Shown one piece after another: positions 6,831 to 14,378 of a stretch of 21,325 nt of DNA (position 1 is the first letter of the stretch; each line of letters opens with the position of its first letter). This DNA is from a virus, in the IMG/VR virus record IMGVR_UViG_3300010885_006092, positions 1 to 21,325 of that record. One strand, written 5' to 3'. A program made the translations under genes and the position numbers. Under the pieces are notes generated by a model that was not told where the DNA came from, made no database searches, and worked only from the letters and a program-made list of their open reading frames with translations.

Positions 6831-9800
6831 ATGGATAATTCAAAGATTAACAAAACCATTGTTGTATACTCCGGTAGATTTCAACCATTCCACAAAGGAC
6901 ATTATGCGACTTATAAACATTTAACTTCAAAGTTTGGAGCAGATAATGTTTACATTGGTACATCCAATAAAACCGATAATGCCAAATCTCCGTTTGATTT
7001 TGATGAGAAGCGTGAGATTATGACCAATATGTTTGGTATCCCATTAGATAAGATAGTACAGGTCAAAAACCCATACGCACCTGCTGAAATACTAAATAAG
7101 TATGATACTGAAACTACTGCTTTAATTGTAGTTGTTGGAGAGAAAGATTCAGAAAGATTGAGTGGTAAGTATTTTGAAAAGTATAATGGTAAAGCAGACC
7201 ACCCATATGGTAAAAAAGGATATGTGTATACATCACCTGCTCAACCCAATGCAATTAGTGGAACTGATGTTCGTAGTTGGTTGGGTATAGGAACTGAAGA
7301 TGAAAAGAAAGCCAAATTCTTAAAGGCATACCCTAAGTTTGATAAGAAAATATTTAACCTAATAACATCCAAACTAAAATTATCTGAGGATTTTTTAAGA
7401 GGATACCCATCGCAAGAAGATATGAAAAGAATAGCAAAGAATAATGCAGAATATAGAAAAACTGCGGATAGCAATAAGGATTATGCATATAACCCTATTT
7501 CGGAAAGTGCAGATGATTTATTTTTAGTTGGTGAAGAGTTTGATGAATTTCTTAAAGAATACTTTGATTATATATCAGAAGCAAGTACCAGTGATACTGA
7601 TGATAGTGGTGTAAACGGAAATCATAATATCAGTTGGGATGAATTTGATAATCCTAGAATTGGATATACAGAAAAACTACCAGGTTGGGAAGTACATAGT
7701 CACCTAAGTGATAGTTATGGTGAAAAAATTACAAGTAGAGTTTTGCCTGTATTTAACCATAAAGAAGAAAATGGACCAATGCAACGTGCAATCCATGCTT
7801 CAAAAGGTGAAGATTATGCAAGACAAAAAGCAGAAAAATGGGAAGTATATCCATTCAATGTTAGATTAAACCATGAATACGAACCACATGCACCATATAA
7901 AGTAATGAACGAAAGTATAGATAACATTGTAGAAGATATGGATATTTTTATTCAAGGATACTTTAATGAAGCAGAAAATCCAATCTATAAGAAAACGTTT
8001 GATTACAAAACAAAAGATGGTAAAGCTAAGAAGATAACCGTAGCAGCCGCATTACATTTACCAAAAGACCATCCTGCACATATCCAAGCACAAAAGATAG
8101 TTGGAACAGAACCACGCAAAGTAGATGGAAAAGCAGATGTTAAATCAAAACCAAATGTAGCATCTCAACCAGGTCAACCGGTTCTAAAAGGGCAAACTGC
8201 ACAGGGTAAGATTGATACCGATAAATCCAAATCAGATACTACACCCAATACAGATGGTACTCCAACCGCACAACCTAAACCATTAAGTGGGGCAGAGTTA
8301 AAATCATCCGCTGAAAAGGATTCTAAGAATAGTGCAAGTGGTAAATCCAGAGAAGCACTTATAACAAAGATATCATCTTCAGTAAAGGGTTGGTCTGAAA
8401 AAGAAAAAGAGTTCTTTAAAGATAAAGTTCATAACGGAAATACACCAATACGTCGTAGTTGGGGTGAGGCGATAATGCACAAAGCAACTGGAGCAGGTCA
8501 TGCAATTGTGAATGGATTAAAACACGAAGCACACGAATTCAAAGCAGCAGCTGGTGGTGTTAAGAAATTGATGACTGGGAAAAAATTAGATGATGAAGAT
8601 AAGAAAGCTATGAAAGCCGTTGGGATTAAAATAGTATTAGCTTCTATATCTGGCGTAGCATTTGGTGGATTCGCACATGGAGCAGCTGCATTTGCAAAAC
8701 ATATGGCAATTGAGTTCATACCTCATACCGTTTCCGAAGTAATAGCAACTGGAGTTGGTAAAGCAGCATTGTTCTCAAATCAAGAAGTAGATGATTCAAC
8801 GTATCTAAACATATTTGCAGCAGCAATCGCTGAGAGAATGCAGAATATGGAACCTGATTTGGAAACAACGAGTAAGATAATTGATTCATACAATAATAGT
8901 AGATTGTTAGATAAGTTCAAATCAAATAACGATAATACTGAAACTATAAACGAAGTAATATCAGATTCGAAATTACATAGTATAGCTCACTTTATAAAAT
9001 ACGCTACTGAAAGATTAAAACTAAAGGAAAGACCTAAAGTTGTTCTAATTGGTGGCGAAGAGTTAGCAAAAACCAATACTACATTGGGTGGGTATAATAC
9101 TGAAACAAAAGAGATACTTGTAGCAATCGATGGTAGATTGGCAGCTGATATACTGAGAACCATAGCACATGAAATGGTTCATAGAAAGCAAGATGAGATG
9201 GGATTAGTTACCAACGATGTATTAGATGGTAAGACCGGCTCTAAAATCGAAAACCAAGCCAATGCAGTAGCCGGTATAATGTTAAGAGATTATGGTAAGA
9301 TAAATAGTAAAATCTATACGGAAGGTGTTAACAAACTTACCGAAGGTTCGGCATTAAGTGGTGATGATAGTACAGCAGATGGTGCATATATTCCAAAAGG
9401 TAAGAAACGAAGATTAGCAGGAAACGATGGTGTAAATAAAATTAACCCTTGGTTTAATAATGGTGGATATACTCAAATGGAATATCCAATAGCAGATGCT
9501 ATTTATGGAGATGAAGATGCAAACATCTTAACTGTTAAATATAAATCTGCAAACCTACCACGATTCAAAGAAAAAGTTACTAAGTTTGATAAAGGAAATC
9601 CAAAGGACACCTTACCAGTAGAAAAGTTAAAACCAAAAGTTCCAAAAAAACTTACAAAAGAAGATATAACATTGGATGTAAATGTAGGAGATACAATCCT
9701 TACAGGTAAGTTTAAGAACAAAAAGACAGTTGTAAAAGTTATTGGTACAGATGAGCATGGTATGCCAACAATCAATGGTAAGAAGGTAGTAACATTCCGA

Positions 9801-10937
9801 CATATCAAAGATTTGAATGAGATGGCTAAGAGTGATGAGTTCTATACGCAAATAATGAAATTATATGATAAAGGTGGTTCGTTCACTAAGAAAAAGGTAG
9901 CAGTAGCAGTTTGTGCAGATACCAGAGCAACACGAAAAGAAATCGAAGATACATTAGAAGATTCAGATTACGATACCATTACGGGGTTTGCAGATACATT
10001 AAATATCAAAGAGAATTTATCTGAGATGGCAAAATCCGATTTAGATACCGTTGAGAAATATGCAGATAACCAACTAAGTCCTGAAGAGATTGAATTGGGA
10101 AAGCAGACAGACCATTTCTTTCAAAGATTGAATGACCCGAGAAATGGTAAGGAAATATCAACCGCAGAGTTGATAGGGTTTTTCAAAAGATTAGGAGATA
10201 ATAAGAAACGATTCTTAGAATTTATAAAACAATACCAGCAATTCGTTGTAAAAGATACTCGTACTAATATCAACATTCCGTTTATGCAGCAAGCTAACAA
10301 ATTGATAGCTAAAACGATAATGCGTAAATCGGATTTCAAAAGTTCTACTCCAGTATTCGTAGATGAAATGATAAAGAAAGTTGATGATAAATATGTTGTA
10401 TACCCAAAGAATGGTGGAAAGAGGTTAGGAACTCACAATAGTTTAGCATCTGCAAAACGTCAGTTAGCAGCGATTGAGATAAACAAAGAAAGTAAACTAA
10501 ACGAATCGATGTTATTAGAAGGCGGGGCATATGGACACATGAGTCACCCATTTGATGATATGAATTTGACATTCGGTGATTTAAAAGATATTATTACAAA
10601 AGCATTAGAAGGTAATTTAGAACTTACACGAGAGAAATGTATAGCCGGTGATAGTTTAATACATACTGAAAATAATGGAAAACTACCAATATCAACGTTT
10701 GTCGATGAAAACATTGATGATAAGGTGCTTGCATACAATTCGAATACCAATTCCAATGAATATATGCAAGTTATGGATAAATTTAATAATGATTATTCCG
10801 ATGAGTGGTTACGCATTGAATTGGAAGATGGTAAATACATTGAAGTTACACCAAATCATAGAATGTTTGTAGAGGGTATTGGGTATATTAGAGCCGATGA
10901 ATTGGTGGAAGGTATGGATTTCAAAATAATTCAGTAA
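6831..10937 (+). CDS. NMNAT-like / metallopeptidase-like / ligase-like polyprotein, N-terminal extein plus N-intein
   Basis: The 1368-residue protein has several modules. Residues 8-180 are a nucleotidyltransferase of the NMN adenylyltransferase type, with SGRFQPFHKGH (HxGH at 21-24) and ISGTDVR (142-148). A low-complexity Pro/Thr/Lys linker spans about 430-490. Residues 598-645 are Gly/Ala-rich and hydrophobic. A zinc metallopeptidase-like domain follows, with HEMVH (780-784) and Glu807 as possible third ligand. A small beta domain spans about 942-992, and a YPKNGGKRLG module lies at 1191-1200. A ligase-like domain begins GGAYGHMSHPFDD (1231-1243) and runs to Lys1269. From Cys1270 to the end is an N-intein. 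Several [LI]xE sites (Glu186, 225, 250, 838, 997, 1065, 1225, 1230) resemble prohead-protease cut sites. The ligase domain is completed by the next gene after trans-splicing. Confidence 0.85.
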   Translation: MDNSKINKTIVVYSGRFQPFHKGHYATYKHLTSKFGADNVYIGTSNKTDNAKSPFDFDEKREIMTNMFGIPLDKIVQVKNPYAPAEILNKYDTETTALIVVVGEKDSERLSGKYFEKYNGKADHPYGKKGYVYTSPAQPNAISGTDVRSWLGIGTEDEKKAKFLKAYPKFDKKIFNLITSKLKLSEDFLRGYPSQEDMKRIAKNNAEYRKTADSNKDYAYNPISESADDLFLVGEEFDEFLKEYFDYISEASTSDTDDSGVNGNHNISWDEFDNPRIGYTEKLPGWEVHSHLSDSYGEKITSRVLPVFNHKEENGPMQRAIHASKGEDYARQKAEKWEVYPFNVRLNHEYEPHAPYKVMNESIDNIVEDMDIFIQGYFNEAENPIYKKTFDYKTKDGKAKKITVAAALHLPKDHPAHIQAQKIVGTEPRKVDGKADVKSKPNVASQPGQPVLKGQTAQGKIDTDKSKSDTTPNTDGTPTAQPKPLSGAELKSSAEKDSKNSASGKSREALITKISSSVKGWSEKEKEFFKDKVHNGNTPIRRSWGEAIMHKATGAGHAIVNGLKHEAHEFKAAAGGVKKLMTGKKLDDEDKKAMKAVGIKIVLASISGVAFGGFAHGAAAFAKHMAIEFIPHTVSEVIATGVGKAALFSNQEVDDSTYLNIFAAAIAERMQNMEPDLETTSKIIDSYNNSRLLDKFKSNNDNTETINEVISDSKLHSIAHFIKYATERLKLKERPKVVLIGGEELAKTNTTLGGYNTETKEILVAIDGRLAADILRTIAHEMVHRKQDEMGLVTNDVLDGKTGSKIENQANAVAGIMLRDYGKINSKIYTEGVNKLTEGSALSGDDSTADGAYIPKGKKRRLAGNDGVNKINPWFNNGGYTQMEYPIADAIYGDEDANILTVKYKSANLPRFKEKVTKFDKGNPKDTLPVEKLKPKVPKKLTKEDITLDVNVGDTILTGKFKNKKTVVKVIGTDEHGMPTINGKKVVTFRHIKDLNEMAKSDEFYTQIMKLYDKGGSFTKKKVAVAVCADTRATRKEIEDTLEDSDYDTITGFADTLNIKENLSEMAKSDLDTVEKYADNQLSPEEIELGKQTDHFFQRLNDPRNGKEISTAELIGFFKRLGDNKKRFLEFIKQYQQFVVKDTRTNINIPFMQQANKLIAKTIMRKSDFKSSTPVFVDEMIKKVDDKYVVYPKNGGKRLGTHNSLASAKRQLAAIEINKESKLNESMLLEGGAYGHMSHPFDDMNLTFGDLKDIITKALEGNLELTREKCIAGDSLIHTENNGKLPISTFVDENIDDKVLAYNSNTNSNEYMQVMDKFNNDYSDEWLRIELEDGKYIEVTPNHRMFVEGIGYIRADELVEGMDFKIIQ
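10638..10934 (+). other. N-terminal half of a split intein (99 aa)
   Basis: Residues 1270-1368 of the polyprotein form intein block A, CIAGDSLIHTENNGKLP, with the Cys1270 nucleophile. Block B is IEVTPNHRMF, where Thr1340 and His1343 give the TxxH motif of class 1 inteins. The chain then ends at VEGMDFKIIQ and a TAA stop, with no block F or G. Net charge is about -12 (20 acidic, 8 basic residues), against about +3 in the C half, the complementary pattern seen in split inteins such as DnaE. There is no inserted endonuclease domain. Confidence 0.93.
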
Positions 10938-10979
10938 CTTCCATCTGTTTTTTCTCATCGAAAAATTATTAAATTGTAA

Positions 10980-10987
10980 ATTTATAC
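10980..10987 (+). promoter_or_regulatory. Candidate promoter-like motif ATTTATAC between intein halves
   Basis: ATTTATAC lies 9 bases before the ATG of the C-intein gene, inside the 59-base spacer 10938-10996. It differs by one base from the ATTTATAT octamer found in other gaps. If it is a promoter, the two halves could be transcribed independently. Evidence is composition and position only. Confidence 0.22.
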
Positions 10988-10996
10988 GAATAAATT

Positions 10997-11101
10997 ATGA
11001 AAATTATATCAATCAATAAAATAAATAAAACACAAACTCGCTATGATATAAAGGTGGATGGGCATTCTTGCTATTATGCTAATGGTATATTAATTCATAA
11101 T
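10997..11101 (+). other. C-terminal half of a split intein (35 aa)
   Basis: The peptide starts MKIISINKINK. It has block F, YDIKVDGHSCYYANG, and block G ending ILIHN, with the His34-Asn35 pair that drives branch resolution. The +1 residue is Thr36, which can act as the downstream nucleophile. Length and start style match known C-halves of naturally split phage inteins. Together with the 99-residue N half this makes a 134-residue mini-intein split between blocks B and F. Confidence 0.94.
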
Positions 11102-12172
11102 ACAGATGGCCAAGCACTCGCAATCAGTTGGAAGAATGGTAGGTTAATAGCGGCAAGAAACAAAGGCCACTTAGCAAATGCCGGAGCAAATGCAATGGGT
11201 ATCGAAGAAGTTGAAGCAAAGTTTGGCGGAAGGGGTGGATTGACAGATGCTTACAATTTCGCTATGAAAGATTTATCAGCAGCAATCCAATCACTAACAA
11301 ATGCACAAAGAGATAAAATATTTAAAGAAGGACAATGTTTTATGAATTTGGAAGTAATATGGCCAGAATCAGTAAATGTTATTCCATACGGACAAGCATT
11401 GTTAGTATTCCATAATACAACTTGCTATAATGAAAAGGGTGAAGCAATTAGTGCAGACCAATCGGCAGCTAAAATATTAGCCGGAATGATTAAGCAAGTA
11501 AATGCAGAAGTTCAATCAAAATATACGATTCAAGGACCACCTGTTGTTGAATTACCAAAGAATACGGATTTAGAACAAAAGAAAGCAGGGTATCTATCCA
11601 AACTTTCTAAATTAGAAAATCAATTTGGACTTAGTGATTCTGATGGAGTAGCAGATTATCATTCAGCATGGTGGGGTGATTTCATAGATAAAAACGCACC
11701 ATTTGAAGTTGATAAGATAACAAAAGATGCACTGATTAGACGTTGGGGATTCTATGATACATCATTCAGATTAACTACAATTGCAAACCCAGAATTAAAA
11801 GCATGGGCAGCTACGCAGGATAAAGTGAATGTGGCAAAACAACAGAAAGCTAATATCAAACCATTTGAAGAAATATTCTTAGGGGTTGGTGCAGATGTGT
11901 TATCATTTATGAGTTCAGTATTGACGGTTAATCCAAATACTGCAATTAGGAATATGAAGAACAGATTAAAAGATGTAGCAGATAAAGTTAGAAATGGTGG
12001 CGACCCTACTATGATAGCTAAACTACAATCTGAATTAGAACGATTGAATAACTTAGGTGGAGTTGATAAAATAGTTCCAACCGAAGGGATTGTATTCATA
12101 TATAATGATAAGACTTACAAGCTCACGGGATCATTCGCGCCATTAAACAAACTTATAAATATATTTTGGTAA
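10997..12172 (+). CDS. C-intein plus C-terminal extein of a ligase-like nucleotidyltransferase
   Basis: Residues 1-35 are the C half of a split intein. Residues 36-391 continue the ligase-like domain broken in the previous gene. They start TDGQALAISWKNG, so joining to Lys1269 restores KTDG, motif I of the covalent nucleotidyltransferase (DNA/RNA ligase) superfamily. Further motifs are IAARNKGHL (51-59), FMNLEVIW (115-122, Glu119 as motif III), EGIVFIYND (363-371, motif IV) and TYKLTGSFAP (373-382, Lys375 as motif V). The superfamily activates a nucleic-acid 5' end through lysine-bound AMP; the substrate here is unknown. The frame has a TAA (10991-10993) just before the ATG, so this is a separately initiated protein. 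It ends abruptly after motif V (NKLINIFW), close to the homing endonuclease gene, so a slightly shortened tail is possible. Confidence 0.88.
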   Translation: MKIISINKINKTQTRYDIKVDGHSCYYANGILIHNTDGQALAISWKNGRLIAARNKGHLANAGANAMGIEEVEAKFGGRGGLTDAYNFAMKDLSAAIQSLTNAQRDKIFKEGQCFMNLEVIWPESVNVIPYGQALLVFHNTTCYNEKGEAISADQSAAKILAGMIKQVNAEVQSKYTIQGPPVVELPKNTDLEQKKAGYLSKLSKLENQFGLSDSDGVADYHSAWWGDFIDKNAPFEVDKITKDALIRRWGFYDTSFRLTTIANPELKAWAATQDKVNVAKQQKANIKPFEEIFLGVGADVLSFMSSVLTVNPNTAIRNMKNRLKDVADKVRNGGDPTMIAKLQSELERLNNLGGVDKIVPTEGIVFIYNDKTYKLTGSFAPLNKLINIFW

Positions 12173-12210
12173 TATCCCACTAAATTTGTATAAAAATATT
12201 ATTTCTCGAT

Positions 12211-12218
12211 ACTTATAT
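12211..12218 (+). promoter_or_regulatory. Candidate promoter-like motif ACTTATAT
   Basis: ACTTATAT lies 14 bases before the ATG of the homing endonuclease gene, in the 60-base gap 12173-12232. It is one base from the ATTTATAT octamer seen in other gaps. It could allow separate expression of the endonuclease. Weak evidence in AT-rich DNA. Confidence 0.2.
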
Positions 12219-12232
12219 GTAAAGAGTGTAAT

Positions 12233-13060
12233 ATGATTATTTATAAATGTATTAATAAAATATCAAATAAAGTATATATAGGTAAAACTATAAAAACTTT
12301 AGAAGAACGTATTCATCAACATATTAAGATAGCAAATACAAACGTTAAATCAAAATTTCATAAAGCGTTAATATCATACGGATTTGACAATTTTGAATGG
12401 AGTATTATAGATAATACAGATTCGGCAGAGAAATTGAATCAATTGGAAATAGATTATATAAATGAATATAATTCAATATATGATGGGTATAATATGATAC
12501 CAGGAGGAACTGGTGGATATAATCAATTTGCAGTAGATGCTAATAAGATGAAGAAAGGAAAAAGATGGGAAGAAATTTACTCAGAAGCTGGACTGTTAAA
12601 AATGATAACTAGTAAAGAAAAATCATCAACATTTATTACGCAATATAATATCAATCTACCCAAAGAAGAAAAAATTAAAAGAGCAAAGAATGCAAATAAA
12701 GCTAGAACAGATATGGGATATAAACATAGTTTAGATACCAAACATAAAATAGGAAATGCACAACGTGGTATTACAAATGAAATGAGATATGGGGTAGAAG
12801 CAGCTATTCGGCTAAGTAAAAAGGTATCCGAAGCCACTAAAGCGGCTATGAAAAATGTAGATAGAGAATTATTAGGTAAAAAATCAGTTGAAGCTAGAAT
12901 ACCATATTGGAATAAGAAGCATGAATCCGATAGAATTGAAATATTAAAATTAAAAGAAGCAGGATATAAAATAAAACATATATGTGCTAAGTTAGATATA
13001 TCAGTTCCAACATACTATAAAAGATTAAACGAAACAAAAAATACTAATAATAAGTTATAA
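12233..13060 (+). CDS. Free-standing GIY-YIG homing endonuclease
   Basis: The 275-residue protein begins with a GIY-YIG nuclease domain. IIYKCINK is the GIY-strand equivalent, VYIGKT (14-19) is the YIG strand, and Arg26, the catalytic Glu72 (LEIDYI) and Asn87 follow in order. Residues about 163-179 (GYKHSLDTKHKIGNAQRG) fit a NUMOD3-type DNA-binding motif. Residues 234-266 (RIEILKLKEAGYKIKH and on) look like a helix-turn-helix. This layout is typical of phage homing endonucleases of the Seg/I-TevI type, which cut alleles lacking the element and so copy themselves and linked DNA. It sits 60 bases after the C-extein gene and 9 bases before the next gene. It may mobilise the split intein or only itself; its target cannot be read here. 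Confidence 0.88.
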   Translation: MIIYKCINKISNKVYIGKTIKTLEERIHQHIKIANTNVKSKFHKALISYGFDNFEWSIIDNTDSAEKLNQLEIDYINEYNSIYDGYNMIPGGTGGYNQFAVDANKMKKGKRWEEIYSEAGLLKMITSKEKSSTFITQYNINLPKEEKIKRAKNANKARTDMGYKHSLDTKHKIGNAQRGITNEMRYGVEAAIRLSKKVSEATKAAMKNVDRELLGKKSVEARIPYWNKKHESDRIEILKLKEAGYKIKHICAKLDISVPTYYKRLNETKNTNNKL

Positions 13061-13069
13061 ATAAATATT

Positions 13070-13738
13070 ATGGCAAAGAGAACGAGTTTTGATGAAACTA
13101 ATAAACATATTCATCCTACTAGAAAGGTAATTATTGATACCGTATTTGGTACTGGGGATGATAATAAGCACACATTTGGATACGATGCTCCCGTTGAACC
13201 AAAGCGAGAAGTTGGTGATGTATGGGAAGATGCAGACGGAAGTAAGTGGGAACAAAAAGAAGGTTACAAAGCAACCGTTACTCAAATGGATGATATCAGA
13301 GCATATCTCGATAAGTTAAGTGAGTGTTCCGCAGATGAATGCAAAACTATAACATACGGTTATGCTGATATGAAGTTAATTAGAAAAACAGGTCTATGTG
13401 CCGATTGTTTAGCTAAGCAAGAAACTCAGTTGAGAGAAGATGGGACATATGTATTTTATGAAGATTATAAGATAACAAGAAATCAGTTGGCTTATATACG
13501 TGATTTGCAAGCTAGATTTGTAGATGCGTTGGGTGGAGTATCTCAACAAATTGAATTTATCAATGAAGATGGTTCTATTGAAAAATGGAAATACGATATT
13601 GATATTAACAAAGTAAAAGCCGATTTGGAAAACGATATCAAAGGTGCTGAAGAAGCAATTGAAGCATTGTTAGAACGTAAGTTGGCATTAGAAGATAAGT
13701 TAACCGAGTTAAATCATACAGAACTCATTAAAAGATAA
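13070..13738 (+). CDS. Putative zinc-ribbon, coiled-coil phage protein (222 aa)
   Basis: I do not recognise a named family. Four cysteines, Cys86-x4-Cys91 and Cys110-x2-Cys113, are spaced like a zinc-binding ribbon with a long loop. Residues 45-70 (REVGDVWEDADGSKWEQKEG) look like a small beta unit. Residues about 178-216 are strongly heptad-like and charged, so the protein probably ends in a coiled coil. The ATG at 13070 follows the endonuclease gene by 9 bases. The gene lies upstream of the terminase with only one gene between, so a role in packaging or head assembly is possible, but no small-terminase motif is evident. Confidence 0.7.
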   Translation: MAKRTSFDETNKHIHPTRKVIIDTVFGTGDDNKHTFGYDAPVEPKREVGDVWEDADGSKWEQKEGYKATVTQMDDIRAYLDKLSECSADECKTITYGYADMKLIRKTGLCADCLAKQETQLREDGTYVFYEDYKITRNQLAYIRDLQARFVDALGGVSQQIEFINEDGSIEKWKYDIDINKVKADLENDIKGAEEAIEALLERKLALEDKLTELNHTELIKR

Positions 13739-13742
13739 AGAT

Positions 13743-14378
13743 ATGACATTCTCAAAAATTAAAAACATAGCATTAGCGGCATTAATATTGTTTTTCATAT
13801 TTCAGCAAGTTCAAAAACAACAAAACGCAGGAAAGATTGTAAATGTAGATGGTAAGAAGTATGAATTGGTAAAACATACCATTGATACAGTTGAGGTAAT
13901 TAAAACTAAAGTAGTTACCAAACGTGGAAGAAATATCTACCATGAACGTATTAAAGAAGTTCGTATCCCTGCTAAGATTGATACATTGGCAGTAATTAGA
14001 GCATACTATTCAAAGAATATCTACAAAGATACATTATACTTACCTGATAATTTAGGAACTGTATCATTGATTGATACTATTTCGAAAAATAGAATACAAG
14101 GTAGAACATTCTCAGCAAAGGTAAAACAAAGAATCGTTACTGAAACCACAATTGTAAAGGAACTACCTAGAACACAATTATATTATGGTATATCTGGTGG
14201 ATTTAATAAAACGGATATTCTTTCCAATGTAGCAGCTGGATTTTTACTAAAAACAAAATCTGACCAAATATATCAATTAGGAATTGGAGTATCCAATACC
14301 GTAGGAACTACTCCTAATAGTAAGTTAACACCTTATATTGGTGCAGGGGCATATTGGAAAATTAAAATTAAAAAATAA
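13743..14378 (+). CDS. Membrane-anchored envelope protein (spanin-like or structural), 211 aa
   Basis: Residues 8-22 (NIALAALILFFIFQQ) form one N-terminal membrane segment after a short basic start, predicting a protein anchored in the inner membrane with its bulk in the periplasm. Residues 33-125 hold repeated Thr/Val/Lys beta-prone stretches (DTVEVIKTKVVTKRG). Residues about 146-210 resemble a beta-barrel or porin-like hairpin series (YYGISGGFN, AAGFLLK, PYIGAGAYWKIKIKK) ending in lysines. Similar single-pass proteins occur in Bacteroidota phages. A lysis (spanin-like) role is an inference; there is no lipobox. It starts four bases after the previous stop and abuts the terminase ATG directly. 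Confidence 0.65.
   Translation: MTFSKIKNIALAALILFFIFQQVQKQQNAGKIVNVDGKKYELVKHTIDTVEVIKTKVVTKRGRNIYHERIKEVRIPAKIDTLAVIRAYYSKNIYKDTLYLPDNLGTVSLIDTISKNRIQGRTFSAKVKQRIVTETTIVKELPRTQLYYGISGGFNKTDILSNVAAGFLLKTKSDQIYQLGIGVSNTVGTTPNSKLTPYIGAGAYWKIKIKK

Noticed and set aside
10675-10872. Plus-strand 65-codon frame inside the N-intein
   Set aside because: It overlaps clear intein motifs in another frame and shows no features of its own.
10935-10996. A single intein gene broken by a sequencing frameshift
   Set aside because: The frames differ, but the C half has its own in-frame TAA at 10991-10993 directly before its ATG, and the N half ends at a natural split point with a proper stop. More than one error would be needed.
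13056-13063. Second TATAAATA box
   Set aside because: It overlaps the stop codon of the endonuclease gene in AT-rich sequence and is likely chance.
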